A stretch of 64,000 nt of DNA. It comes from Wolinella succinogenes DSM 1740 (lineage in GTDB: Bacteria > Campylobacterota > Campylobacteria > Campylobacterales > Helicobacteraceae). The stretch lies in NCBI RefSeq assembly GCF_000196135.1, contig NC_005090.1, positions 878,001 through 942,000 of the forward strand, read 5' to 3'. The notes under the pieces were generated by a model, which had not been told where the DNA came from, ran no database searches, and saw only the letters and a list, made by a program, of their open reading frames with translations. Position numbers and translations under genes: made by a program. Below are positions 35,547 through 43,609 of the stretch, piece by piece (within the stretch, counting starts at the first letter, position 1; every line of letters starts with the position of its first letter).

Positions 35547-37657
35547 AGAAGCCCCTCACTGTCGCCCTCGTAGGGCAGCCCAATGTGGGCAAAAGCCTCG
35601 TGATTAACGCTATTAGCGGAGCTCACATGAAGGTGGGAAATTTCACCGGTGTGACCGTAGAGAAAGCCGAAGCCTTCTTTAGGCGAGGGGATCAAGAGAT
35701 CCAGATTATTGACCTCCCTGGAACCTACTCGCTGAATGATTACTCCATTGAGGAGCGTGTGACCAAGCAGTTCTTGGAAGAGGAATCGTATGATTTGATC
35801 GTGAATGTGGTCGATTCGACCAACTTGGAGCGAAACCTTCTTCTCACTTCAGGCCTCATGGAGCTTGGGAAAAAGATCATTGTGGCGCTCAACATGAGTG
35901 ATGAGGCGGAAAAAGAAGGAATTGAGATCGACGAAGTCCAGCTCTCCTCGATCCTTGGCTTGCCCTGCCTCAAAATCTCAGCGGCAACCAAGAGTAATAT
36001 CGACCAGCTCGCCGATCTTATCATTAAGACGCATGAAGCACCCGCCAGAGAATCGAAGCGAACCTATGGGGATGCCATCGAGGAGGAGCTAGCAAGAATT
36101 GAGGAGTTTATTAAAGAGCGCCAAAGCGAGTGTCTGAAAGAGTGGAGAGGAAGCGCTAGAAGCGTGGCTTTAAAGCTCTTGCAAAAGGATAAGGCGCTTT
36201 ATGCTTTCTTGCATGATAAGCCTCTGTGGATGGAGCTTCAGCCCCTTGTGAATGAGTCGCTGGATCGACTCTATCTTAAGTTTGAGAGCAAGGATGTGCG
36301 AGAGATATTTTTAGCCGATGCTCACGCCTTTGCCAAGGGTGCGGCGATGGAGACAAGCCGATCCAAGCCTCCCAAGGCAAAGAACTACACTCAAGTGATC
36401 GATTCGATTCTGATTCATAAATATTTGGGTCTGCCTATCTTTCTTTTCTTGATGTGGGGGCTGTTCCAGCTCACTTTTGAGCTGGGGTCAATTCCAATGG
36501 ACTATATCGAAGCGCTCTTTGGCTCTTTGGGAGATATGGTCAAGGAGAATATTGCTCACGAGGGTCTGGCTTCGCTGCTTGCAGACGGTATTTTGGGTGG
36601 TGTGGGCTCAGTCTTGCTCTTTTTGCCCAATATCCTTATCCTCTTCTTTGGAATCGCGCTCCTTGAGACCACGGGCTATATGGCGCGCGTGGCATTCCTT
36701 TTGGATGGATTCTTCCATAAATTTGGAATGCACGGAAAGAGCTTTATCCCTTTGGTGACGGGATTTGGATGCTCTGTGCCTGCTTTTATGGCCGCGCGAA
36801 CACTTAAAAACGAGAAAGATCGTCTTTTGACGCTTTTTATTGTTAACTTTATGAGTTGTGGTGCGAGACTTCCTGTTTATGTGCTTTTTATTGGGGCATT
36901 TTTCCCTGAAGAGGTGGCGGGTAATGCCCTTTTTGGAATCTATATCCTTGGAGCGGTTTTAGGGCTTGTAGCAGCGAAGATTCTTCGTCTTACAGCTTTC
37001 AAAGGACCCGAAGAGCCTTTTGTTATGGAGATGCCAAAATATCGTCTTCCCAGCCTCCGCTTGGTATGGTTTACTATTTGGAATAAGGCGCTCATGTATA
37101 TCAAAAAGGCAGGAACCTTCATCCTTGCGGCCTCTATGCTGATTTGGTTTGCGAGCAATTATCCAGGCAATGAGGCACTAGAGGAGCAATTTGGCGCTCA
37201 GATTGAGCAGGCGGCGAATAACGAAGAGCTCGTGGCAGAGCTAGAGGCAAAGCTTGCCGAAGCCAAACTGGAGCAGAGCTATCTAGGGCGTGTTGGGCAG
37301 ACGATCGAGCCAGTTTTCGCTCCTATGGGATTTGATTGGAAAATGAGCGTAGCGCTCGTCTCCGGATTGGCCGCTAAAGAGGTGGTGATCTCCACGATGG
37401 GCGTGCTCTACTCTCTAGGAGGCGAGGTGGACGAGGAGAGCGAGACGCTAATGGAGGTGCTTCAAGCGGCAGTTCCTTTCCCCACGGCGATTGCCTTTAT
37501 CCTTTTTATCATGCTCTATAACCCTTGCCTAGCTGCTACGGTCGTCTTTGGCAAGGAGGCAGGTGGTACAAAATATATCTATTATCTCTTTGCCTTTACA
37601 ACTGTGGTGGCTTATTTAGTGGCGTTGGTTGGATATGCCATCGCTCAAAGTCTGTGA
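35543..37657 (+). CDS. feoB: FeoB, ferrous iron transporter
   Basis: 704 residues. N-terminal G domain: G1 GQPNVGKS near 10, G2 FTGVTVEKAE, G3 DLPGTYSL, G4 as NMSD (canonical NxxD). The membrane domain has two Gate repeats, with the conserved Cys in TGFGCSVPAFMAAR and in NFMSCGARLPVYV. A coiled stretch rich in Glu/Ala (near 540-570) lies before the last helices. Imports Fe2+ under anoxic conditions. Confidence 0.95.
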   Translation: MKKPLTVALVGQPNVGKSLVINAISGAHMKVGNFTGVTVEKAEAFFRRGDQEIQIIDLPGTYSLNDYSIEERVTKQFLEEESYDLIVNVVDSTNLERNLLLTSGLMELGKKIIVALNMSDEAEKEGIEIDEVQLSSILGLPCLKISAATKSNIDQLADLIIKTHEAPARESKRTYGDAIEEELARIEEFIKERQSECLKEWRGSARSVALKLLQKDKALYAFLHDKPLWMELQPLVNESLDRLYLKFESKDVREIFLADAHAFAKGAAMETSRSKPPKAKNYTQVIDSILIHKYLGLPIFLFLMWGLFQLTFELGSIPMDYIEALFGSLGDMVKENIAHEGLASLLADGILGGVGSVLLFLPNILILFFGIALLETTGYMARVAFLLDGFFHKFGMHGKSFIPLVTGFGCSVPAFMAARTLKNEKDRLLTLFIVNFMSCGARLPVYVLFIGAFFPEEVAGNALFGIYILGAVLGLVAAKILRLTAFKGPEEPFVMEMPKYRLPSLRLVWFTIWNKALMYIKKAGTFILAASMLIWFASNYPGNEALEEQFGAQIEQAANNEELVAELEAKLAEAKLEQSYLGRVGQTIEPVFAPMGFDWKMSVALVSGLAAKEVVISTMGVLYSLGGEVDEESETLMEVLQAAVPFPTAIAFILFIMLYNPCLAATVVFGKEAGGTKYIYYLFAFTTVVAYLVALVGYAIAQSL

Positions 37658-37672
37658 AAGCGCCTAAAATAC

Positions 37673-37701
37673 TTGACAAAAGCCATCTCTTAGACTATAA
37701 T
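37673..37701 (+). promoter_or_regulatory. consensus sigma-70 promoter of the tRNA cluster
   Basis: TTGACA (37673-37678), 17-bp spacer, TATAAT (37696-37701), 39 bp before the first tRNA. An ideal stable-RNA promoter, just after the feoB stop. Confidence 0.8.
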
Positions 37702-37740
37702 TTCACCCTCAAAAGCAACATTTAGTTGCTGGCGGGGTGA

Positions 37741-37818
37741 CGGGGCGTAGCGCAGCCTGGCTAGCGCACCTGGTTTGGGACCAGGGGGTCGCAGGTTCGA
37801 ATCCTGTCGCCCCGACCA
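37741..37818 (+). tRNA. tRNA-Pro (TGG)
   Basis: Cloverleaf with acceptor CGGGGCG/CGCCCCG, anticodon arm CCTGG-TTTGGGA-CCAGG, T-loop GGTTCGAATCC and encoded CCA. Confidence 0.95.
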
Positions 37819-37862
37819 TGTTCTTTGAGAGTCTTCCTTAAAGTGGAAGATTTTTTATGTGT

Positions 37863-37940
37863 GGTGGGCGTAGCTCAGTCGGTTAGAGCATCAGATTGTG
37901 GTCCTGAGGGTCGTGGGTTCGATTCCCATCGTCCACCCCA
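37863..37940 (+). tRNA. tRNA-His (GTG)
   Basis: Acceptor GTGGGCG/CGTCCAC with an extra 5' G (37863) facing C73, the histidine identity feature; anticodon loop TTGTGGT; encoded CCA. Confidence 0.95.
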
Positions 37941-37953
37941 TTTTTATTTTTGT

Positions 37954-38030
37954 GCGTTCATAGCTCAATTGGATAGAGCATCAGACTTCGGATCTGAGGG
38001 TTGGGGGTTCGACTCCCTCTGAGCGCACCA
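37954..38030 (+). tRNA. tRNA-Arg (TCG)
   Basis: Acceptor GCGTTCA/TGAGCGC, anticodon arm TCAGA-CTTCGGA-TCTGA giving anticodon TCG, T-arm GGGGGTTCGACTCCC and encoded CCA. Confidence 0.93.
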
Positions 38031-38073
38031 TAATTCTTCTTTTTTCTTCTTTTCACTTTTTTTCCTTTGGTAT

Positions 38074-38150
38074 GCGCTCGTAGCTCAGCTGGATAGAGCA
38101 ACAGCCTTCTAAGCCGTAGGTCTCAGGTTCGAGTCCTGACGGGCGCACCA
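38074..38150 (+). tRNA. tRNA-Arg (TCT)
   Basis: Acceptor GCGCTCG/CGGGCGC, anticodon loop CTTCTAA (anticodon TCT) on a stem with one A-C mismatch, T-arm CAGGTTCGAGTCCTG and encoded CCA. The TpsA remnant begins right after its CCA. Confidence 0.92.
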
Positions 38151-38330
38151 CTTCTAAACTTCTAAAATACACCATCTCTAGCACCCCTTGTGAAGTGAGA
38201 CTCAAATCTCCACCTGAAACAATAGAGCCATTTTGATTGGCAAGGAGAGAGCCTGTATTGACTTTCAGATTGCCTTTTGAGGCGATAAGACCACCCTTGG
38301 AGTAGCGGATAAAACTATTAAAATTTTATA
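38151..38330 (-). pseudogene. remnant of a filamentous-haemagglutinin-type TpsA gene
   Basis: Minus-strand translation of 38312-38170 reads through a haemagglutinin-repeat-like stretch: RYSKGGLIASKGNLKVN, then NTGSLLANQNGSIVSGGDLS, then LTSQG. The alternating GNL.VNTGSLL and SGGDLSLTS pattern is that of FHA-family adhesin repeats. There is no start, the frame runs straight into the tRNA-Arg gene, and upstream an in-frame TAA occurs near 38327. It has the same orientation as, and would lie downstream of, the truncated TpsB gene at 40592-41877, so both are ends of one broken two-partner secretion operon. No function expected. Confidence 0.75.
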
Positions 38331-38339
38331 AAAAAATAC

Positions 38340-38414
38340 AATATTGGCGTAATTTGACACAAGTTTAGCTATACTTTTAATTATTAAGATTTACTAAATT
38401 AGTATAATATTGGC
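38340..38414 (+). promoter_or_regulatory. promoter and repeat before the hipA-like gene
   Basis: AATATTGGC occurs at 38340-38348 and 38406-38414; the second copy overlaps a TATAAT (38403-38408) and is followed by a further TTGGCATG. A repeated element over the promoter of a HipA protein with its own HTH suggests autorepression. The surrounding DNA is very AT-rich. Confidence 0.45.
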
Positions 38415-38444
38415 ACATTTTGGCATGATTACGAGGGCACTCCA

Positions 38445-39299
38445 ATGGAACATAATAAAGTTAAACAGATTATTCTTGAAGCATTTGAAAAAACACCTGA
38501 ACTCAGTATTTCTAAATTAGTTGCCAATACCTTCATTGCCAAAAGAACCGTTCAACGCTATGTTGATGAGTTGATTCAAGAGAATAGACTAATCGCATTA
38601 GGGCAAGGACGAAGCCGTTATTATCAACGAGTGTATGTTAATGAAGAGACATTGACACGCTTAGCGGTCTTAAAAAATGGCTCACATATGGGTACGCTCA
38701 TTTTTGCTAACGGTCATTATGAATTTGTCTACGAAAAAGGTTACGAAGATCTTTTGTTTGGGATCAGCTCGACCCATAATAGCTCCGGTGAACTCTACGC
38801 CATTTTTGAAAATCTTATTCCTGAACATGATAGGCGAGAAAGACTCACAAGAGGATTTAAAGAGTTAGGATCGATTCTTGTTGGGCTTGATAATGCGCAT
38901 GGTGATTTTAAATTTATCCCATTAGGGGAGCTCTTTAAACACAAGTCTCCTTTAGAGCAAAGACCCTCATGGCTTGAAAATAAGCACAAGATACTAGGCG
39001 TTAACGAATATCCAAATATCATTCAAGCAAAAGTCTCAATCGATGAAGATGTGCTTAACGATACTTCAAGCACAGAACACTCCAACTTAAGCGGATATCA
39101 GCATAAAATCGATGTTGATTTTGAAGATAATGAAATTAAAGAGAGTGCACACAGGGCACACTATTTACTTAAGCCTCTTAATAGAACGCTAACAAATTAT
39201 TTTGAAAAAGATGAAGCAAATCATGCCAATTACTATCCCTTTCTCGCCCTCAACGAACACCTCTTTATGAGCTTTGCCAAAAAAGTATACTGCCACTAA
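38445..39299 (+). pseudogene. HipA-like toxin kinase with fused HTH, truncated by IS insertion
   Basis: The open frame encodes 284 residues. Residues 1-65 form a winged helix-turn-helix (LSISKLVANTFIAKRTVQRY), residues 75-170 the HipA N1 domain (EDLLFGISS, YAIFENLIPEHDRRERLTRG), and residues 215-280 the start of the kinase with LSGYQHKIDVD, AHYLLKPLN and YYPFLALNEHLFMSFAKK. HipA proteins continue for another 150-200 residues carrying the catalytic Asp and Mg-binding sites. Here native sequence ends at 39285, and the last four codons and stop are inside the IS element. The kinase active site is therefore missing. The DNA-binding half could still be expressed. AT-rich composition unlike the neighbouring core genes indicates acquisition. 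Confidence 0.8.
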
Positions 39300-40591
39300 A
39301 ATTCAAGACAATAAATTGAAAGGTTTATCTTCCTAAATGGTAGAATTTTCTAAAGATTTAGGAGAGGAAAAAATGAGTAGAAAAAGAAAAAGCTATAGTG
39401 CAGAATTTAAAACTAGAGTTGTCTTAGAATTACTAGGTGGCGAAGAGACTGTAGCACAGATTGCCAGTAAATATGAGATTACACCAAAAAGTCTCATTGA
39501 TTGGAAAAAGCAGTTTTTAGAGAATGCATCACTAGTATTTGATGTAGGTTCGGCTACTAAAGCCTATAAAGATGAGATAGAAGAGCTAAAAACAGAGAAT
39601 GATGCTCTAGCAAAGAAATTAGGAAAAACAACCATAGAGAGGGATTGGGCAGTGGGAAAGCTAAAGAGCTTGGGCTTATCAAATAAAAAAGATCTTGTCA
39701 CACCCAAGCTAAAGAATCTCTCCATGGCAAGACAATGTGAAATAATAGATTTAAATCGCTCAACCCTTTATTATGAACCTAAACCCATATCAGACAATGA
39801 TTTAAAAATCATGAAAAGGATAGATGAGATATATACTGATATATCCTCAACCTATGGCTATCGGTTTATGCATAGGCAGCTTTTGGAAGATGGATTTTCA
39901 ATTGGTGTAAATAAAGTCAATAAGCTAATGAACACTATGGGGATACAGGCAATCTTTCCAAAAAAGAAACGACACACATCCATTAAAAACTATAAACATA
40001 AAATCTATCCATATCTACTACGAGAGCTTGAAATTAACAGAGCCAATCAGGTTTGGAGTGGAGATATTACCTATATCCCAATCAAGGGTGGTTTCGTGTA
40101 TTTGTGCGCCATTATTGATTGGCACAGTAAAACGATACTCTCATGGAAAATATCAACAACTATGGATACATCTCTTGTAACAGATGTTTTAAAAGAAGCC
40201 ATTGAAAAATATGACATTCCTGTAATATTCAACTCCGACCAAGGTAGCCAATATACCAGCCATGAACATACAGAACTTCTCAAGAAACACAACATTCAAA
40301 TCTCTATGAACGGTAAAGGCAGATCCATTGATAATATTGCCATTGAGAGATTTTTTAGGACTTTAAAATATGATGAAATCTATATCAATGAGTATAGCTC
40401 TATTTCAGATCTCAGATTTAAGGTTTCAAGATATATCAATTTTTACAATCACAATAGATTTCATTCAGCACTAAATTATCAAAAGCCCATGAATGTTTAT
40501 CTAGAAGGGTTGAAAAACGTTGCTTAAATTAAAGGCTAGAGGCTGGAAGATGAATTCTCAAAAAGTTGTCTTGACAAATGGTGGCAGTATA
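39286..40591 (+). mobile_element. complete IS3-family insertion sequence
   Basis: 1306-bp element. Both ends carry TATACTGCCAC (39286-39296; reverse complement at 40581-40591), and the similarity continues imperfectly inward as TCAAGACAA and CATCTTCC/TATCTTCC. AAAG flanks both ends (39282-39285 and 40592-40595), a candidate 4-bp target duplication. It carries one transposase ORF. Left flank is hipA, right flank is tpsB, reading towards each other. Confidence 0.85.
39373..40527 (+). CDS. IS3-family transposase, OrfA and OrfB in a single frame
   Basis: 384 residues from the ATG at 39373, which has AGGAGAGG upstream; an in-frame ATG at 39337 is unlikely. N-terminal HTH_8/OrfA-like part (KRKSYSAEFKTRVVLELL, SLIDWKKQFLENA), a Leu/Glu coiled coil near 70-100 (EIEELKTENDALAKKLGKT), a HTH_21-like segment (YGYRFMHRQLLEDGF), and an rve integrase core with D in GDITYIPI, D in NSDQGSQY and E in AIERFFRTLK, spaced DD(35)E. 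Most IS3 elements need a -1 frameshift to fuse the two parts; here no shift is needed. All catalytic residues are intact, so the element may be active. Confidence 0.92.
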   Translation: MSRKRKSYSAEFKTRVVLELLGGEETVAQIASKYEITPKSLIDWKKQFLENASLVFDVGSATKAYKDEIEELKTENDALAKKLGKTTIERDWAVGKLKSLGLSNKKDLVTPKLKNLSMARQCEIIDLNRSTLYYEPKPISDNDLKIMKRIDEIYTDISSTYGYRFMHRQLLEDGFSIGVNKVNKLMNTMGIQAIFPKKKRHTSIKNYKHKIYPYLLRELEINRANQVWSGDITYIPIKGGFVYLCAIIDWHSKTILSWKISTTMDTSLVTDVLKEAIEKYDIPVIFNSDQGSQYTSHEHTELLKKHNIQISMNGKGRSIDNIAIERFFRTLKYDEIYINEYSSISDLRFKVSRYINFYNHNRFHSALNYQKPMNVYLEGLKNVA

Positions 40592-41877
40592 AAAGAGCTG
40601 ATCGCTGGAGTGCTGATAGTGACCCGTAAAAGTGTATTGCAGTTCGCTTAGTTGCTGCATCAGCAAAAAATCCACCGTGTAGAGAGAATATTTTTCATTG
40701 AGATCAGTTGGATTATAGGCGTTGAACCAATCCGTTCCCTTGGTGTAGCCAAGGGCAAGATAGGCGTAGAGGCCTCTGTTTTGATAGCTGTAATCCATGC
40801 TGAGCATGGCCTTGGAGAGATCATAGCTTGCGGTCTCAATCAGGGAATCGCTCAGGTAATTTTCTGTTTTGTATTGAGAAACGGAAGAGCCCATGGAGAT
40901 TCGATTGAATTGGTCGTGAAAGAGTTGGTACTGGAGAGAGAAGGTGTAGGTCTTGGTGTGGCCATTGGACTCATACTCGTTGATGCCTCCATGGATGAGC
41001 TGCCGATAGCTGCTTTGTCGATATCCTATGGTTGCAAGAAGATTTTTGTAGGGCACGGAGTATTCATAGCTATCGCCCGTAGAGTTTTCGTTTTGAAAAT
41101 GTTTATCGGTGCTGTTGAGATTGATGCTGATTTGGTCATTAATATCAAGTGGATTGTCATAGTTGAGAGAGAGTGATCCTTGCTTGTCACCTGTTTTTTT
41201 TATTCCAAAGTTGTTGATTCCAATCACTCCATTGAGTCGATTGGACGGATTATTTTCGATGCTAATATCGGTGTAGCCTAGCTGCTCGCTTGGCAAGAGA
41301 TTCATAGTGGCGCGATTGCTCGGCAGGCGATTGATGGTCTCTAGGGCATTTTCTAGCTCTCTTATGTTGAGGAAATTTTCCTCTTCTCCTCTAAAAGCAT
41401 GATGAATATAAGATTCTTCGGGAGTGATTTTTTTGATCCTACCCTCAAGGGCGTAGAGGGTGACCTCTCCATCGGAAATGTTTTGAGGCTTGATATAGAC
41501 CTGAGAGGTCACATAGCCTTTATCAATATAGAGACCTGTTAGTTGGCGAGCAAGGTTGGTGAGGTCAGTGAGGGTGTTGCATTTTCCTACGTATTGCCTA
41601 TAAAGAGACTGTTTTTTCTCCTCTTGCAGGAGGGTGATGCCCTCGTCATGAATAGAGCGGGTGATGAAGCAGGGCTCTTCGCTTTCGGGCAATAAGGCGG
41701 GTTTGTCAATGGCAAAAGAGTCTCTTCTTTCATTGTCTCTTTGTAATTTTTCAAAGTTGTTAAAAATTTTTATCTGCTTATCAAGCTGTTCATTTTGGTG
41801 AATATCATCATTTGAATTAGCGGTAATAGCAGTGATGAGCAATAGAAATAGATATATTTTTTGCTTTGGCGTGTCAT
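40592..41877 (-). pseudogene. TpsB/ShlB-type two-partner secretion transporter, frameshifted start and IS-truncated end
   Basis: The minus-strand frame encodes a signal-like hydrophobic stretch (IYLFLLLITAITANS), a POTRA_2 domain (about residues 60-140 of the open frame, CNTLTDLTNLARQLTGLYID and KGYVTSQVYI) and the first two thirds of a ShlB/FhaC-like beta barrel with alternating aromatic strands. FhaC-type proteins are about 550 residues; here native sequence stops after HSSDQLF at the IS, followed by about 20 IS-encoded residues to a stop at 40529. The well-placed start (GGAG, then ATG at 41877) is out of frame with the body because of a six-A tract near 41857; one more A would restore MTRQSKKIYLFLLLITA. 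Only a TTG at 41842 opens the main frame. Non-functional as it stands. Confidence 0.78.
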
Positions 41878-42197
41878 GATTTCTCCAGCAGGTGCGCTTG
41901 GGATTTTTTGGTGTAAATTATGCATTGATTAAGATTTTTATAATAACAAGAACTATTACTATAATTTATTTTTTATAAAAAATGCCAATTTTTCGGTACT
42001 TCTAAAAAGAATACGAATATAAATTAAGAAATTTTGTCAAAAAATATTAATATAAATAACAAATAAATTTTCCCGAAATTCTGCCTTTTAAATAATTATA
42101 AAATACTTAAATATTATGAAAATCTAATCTTTTCTATATTGATAGATTTTATTTTTTTCAGTGATGGATATTGATGGGTTTATTAGTTTTTCATCCC
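41878..42197. other. AT-rich intergenic region upstream of tpsB
   Basis: About 320 bp without a credible gene, very AT-rich between 41920 and 42170, with several TATAAT-like words but no clear -35. It probably holds the old tpsBA promoter. No repeats or RNA gene recognised. Confidence 0.5.
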
Positions 42198-42566
42198 CTA
42201 TCTCTTCAGATAGAAGCTCGAATCTTTTTGCATATCCTTTGGAAAGTCACAATCGGTGAAGGTGGCGAGGTCGCGCATGAAGCATTCGCCATAGTAGAGC
42301 TCGTTGCGCGAGGGGAAGAGGTTGGGCTTGGAGTTCTCGAGAATCATGCGCATTCCCGTACTTTTGGCGGGAGTGGGGTGGGGCTGGCGCGCATAGATTT
42401 CAAGGAGATAAGTCCAATTTTTCTTGGGGGTGTTGTAGATGGATTGGACGGGTCGGAAAATGACGCTATAGCGCGAAGAGCCAAAGAGATTAGGATCTTT
42501 TTTCTCAAAGAGGGGCAGCTCGGCCCACAGTAAGAGGGGCAAAAGAAGAAGCGCAAAATATTTCAT
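42198..42566 (-). CDS. small exported hypothetical protein
   Basis: 122 residues from an ATG at 42566 (AAGGAT upstream); an earlier in-frame codon at 42593 would spoil the signal peptide. Signal MKYFALLLLPLLLWA, then a polar mature part of about 105 residues with SSRYSVIFRPVQSIY and two Cys (YGECFMRDLATFTDCDFP). I do not recognise the family. Divergent from a secreted deacetylase-like gene 73 bp away. Confidence 0.7.
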   Translation of the reverse strand: MKYFALLLLPLLLWAELPLFEKKDPNLFGSSRYSVIFRPVQSIYNTPKKNWTYLLEIYARQPHPTPAKSTGMRMILENSKPNLFPSRNELYYGECFMRDLATFTDCDFPKDMQKDSSFYLKR

Positions 42567-42639
42567 AAAAATCCTTGTCAAAATAGAAGCCAAAACGGGT
42601 TATTGTAACGGCAAGAAAAAAGATAGTCAAGGAGGCAAG

Positions 42640-43527
42640 ATGCGCTTTTGGATAGGGATGCTCTTTTGGGCGGGGGTCTGTTTTGGCGAGATAGTGCGCT
42701 ATGAGCCCCTCTCTTTGGATGTTTGGTATCAAGGGAGATTCTATCATGCCTTTCGCCTCCTTGAAGAATCATCGGCTCAAAGCTATCTTGCGTTTGATCA
42801 TCAGACCCTCCAAGCCCAAAAAATTCCCCTTCAAGAGGCCAAGATCGCCCCTGGTGCCGCTTTAGAGGATTCGCTCTATAAAAAAATGATGAGAGAGGCC
42901 TATAAGCCTCCGCGTCTTCTTGCCAATGATGGACTAAAGAGCTTTGGGGGCGAGAGCCACTATTTGAGTGTCGATCTCTGCCCCTCTCGTCATAAAGGCT
43001 TTGAGGAGCGGCTTTGGACTCTTCTTGAAGCGAGACAGAAGGCCTTCCCCGTGATCGTTTGCGTGAGCGGTCGATGGATGGATAGTCACAAGGAGGAGTG
43101 GGCTGCCTTGATTCAAAAAGAGCGCCAAGGATCACTAGAGATTCTCTGGTGCAACCACACCTATGATCATTTCTATGAGAAGAATCTTCCGCTAGAGCGC
43201 AATTTTCTTCGCCACGAATCGCAAAATCTCTCCAAAGAGGTGCTCCAACTAGAAAAGAGATGGCTAAAAGAGGGGATTCTCCCTAGTCCCTTTTTTCGCT
43301 TTCCTGGGCTCATCTCCTCCCCCTCTTTGATGCAGGAGCTCCAAAAACTAGGGCTCATTCCCTTGGGGGCGCAGGCGTGGATGGCCAAGGGGGAGATTCC
43401 TCAAAAAGGCGGGATTATTCTTTTGCATGGAAATCTCAACGAGCCCTTAGGGATTGATCTTTTTGAGCGATTCTTGGAGGAGAATCAAGGGGCGCATTTT
43501 GGGGGAGTGAAAGAAATGCAAAATTAA
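42640..43527 (+). CDS. exported polysaccharide deacetylase-like protein
   Basis: 295 residues with a signal peptide (MRFWIGMLFWAGVCFG) and a NodB-like fold: SVDLCPS near 108 (one catalytic Asp where NodB domains have DD), WCNHTYDH near 168 as the HxxxH metal motif, FFRFPGL (RxPxG-like arginine motif) and HGNL as the late His motif. Probably acts on cell-wall or capsular glycans in the periplasm. Divergently placed to the small exported hypothetical gene. Confidence 0.75.
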   Translation: MRFWIGMLFWAGVCFGEIVRYEPLSLDVWYQGRFYHAFRLLEESSAQSYLAFDHQTLQAQKIPLQEAKIAPGAALEDSLYKKMMREAYKPPRLLANDGLKSFGGESHYLSVDLCPSRHKGFEERLWTLLEARQKAFPVIVCVSGRWMDSHKEEWAALIQKERQGSLEILWCNHTYDHFYEKNLPLERNFLRHESQNLSKEVLQLEKRWLKEGILPSPFFRFPGLISSPSLMQELQKLGLIPLGAQAWMAKGEIPQKGGIILLHGNLNEPLGIDLFERFLEENQGAHFGGVKEMQN

Positions 43528-43609
43528 AGAGATTCTTCAAGAGAGGACAATATAATCCTTCATCATCACAGCTAAGAGCCAAAAATAAGGTAATAATAAG
43601 GGGACAGGG

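Noticed and set aside
40652-41176. 174-codon plus-strand open frame in the scar region
   Set aside because: Antisense shadow of the tpsB beta-barrel; alternating hydrophobic pattern reflects the barrel codons.
38330-42170. Novel defence island or toxin-antitoxin system
   Set aside because: Only a truncated hipA-like gene is present; without its kinase half and without companion genes it cannot be called a working system.
42578-43135. 185-codon minus-strand open frame
   Set aside because: Lies opposite the deacetylase-like gene, which has a signal peptide and NodB motifs; the minus translation is low-complexity and arginine-rich.
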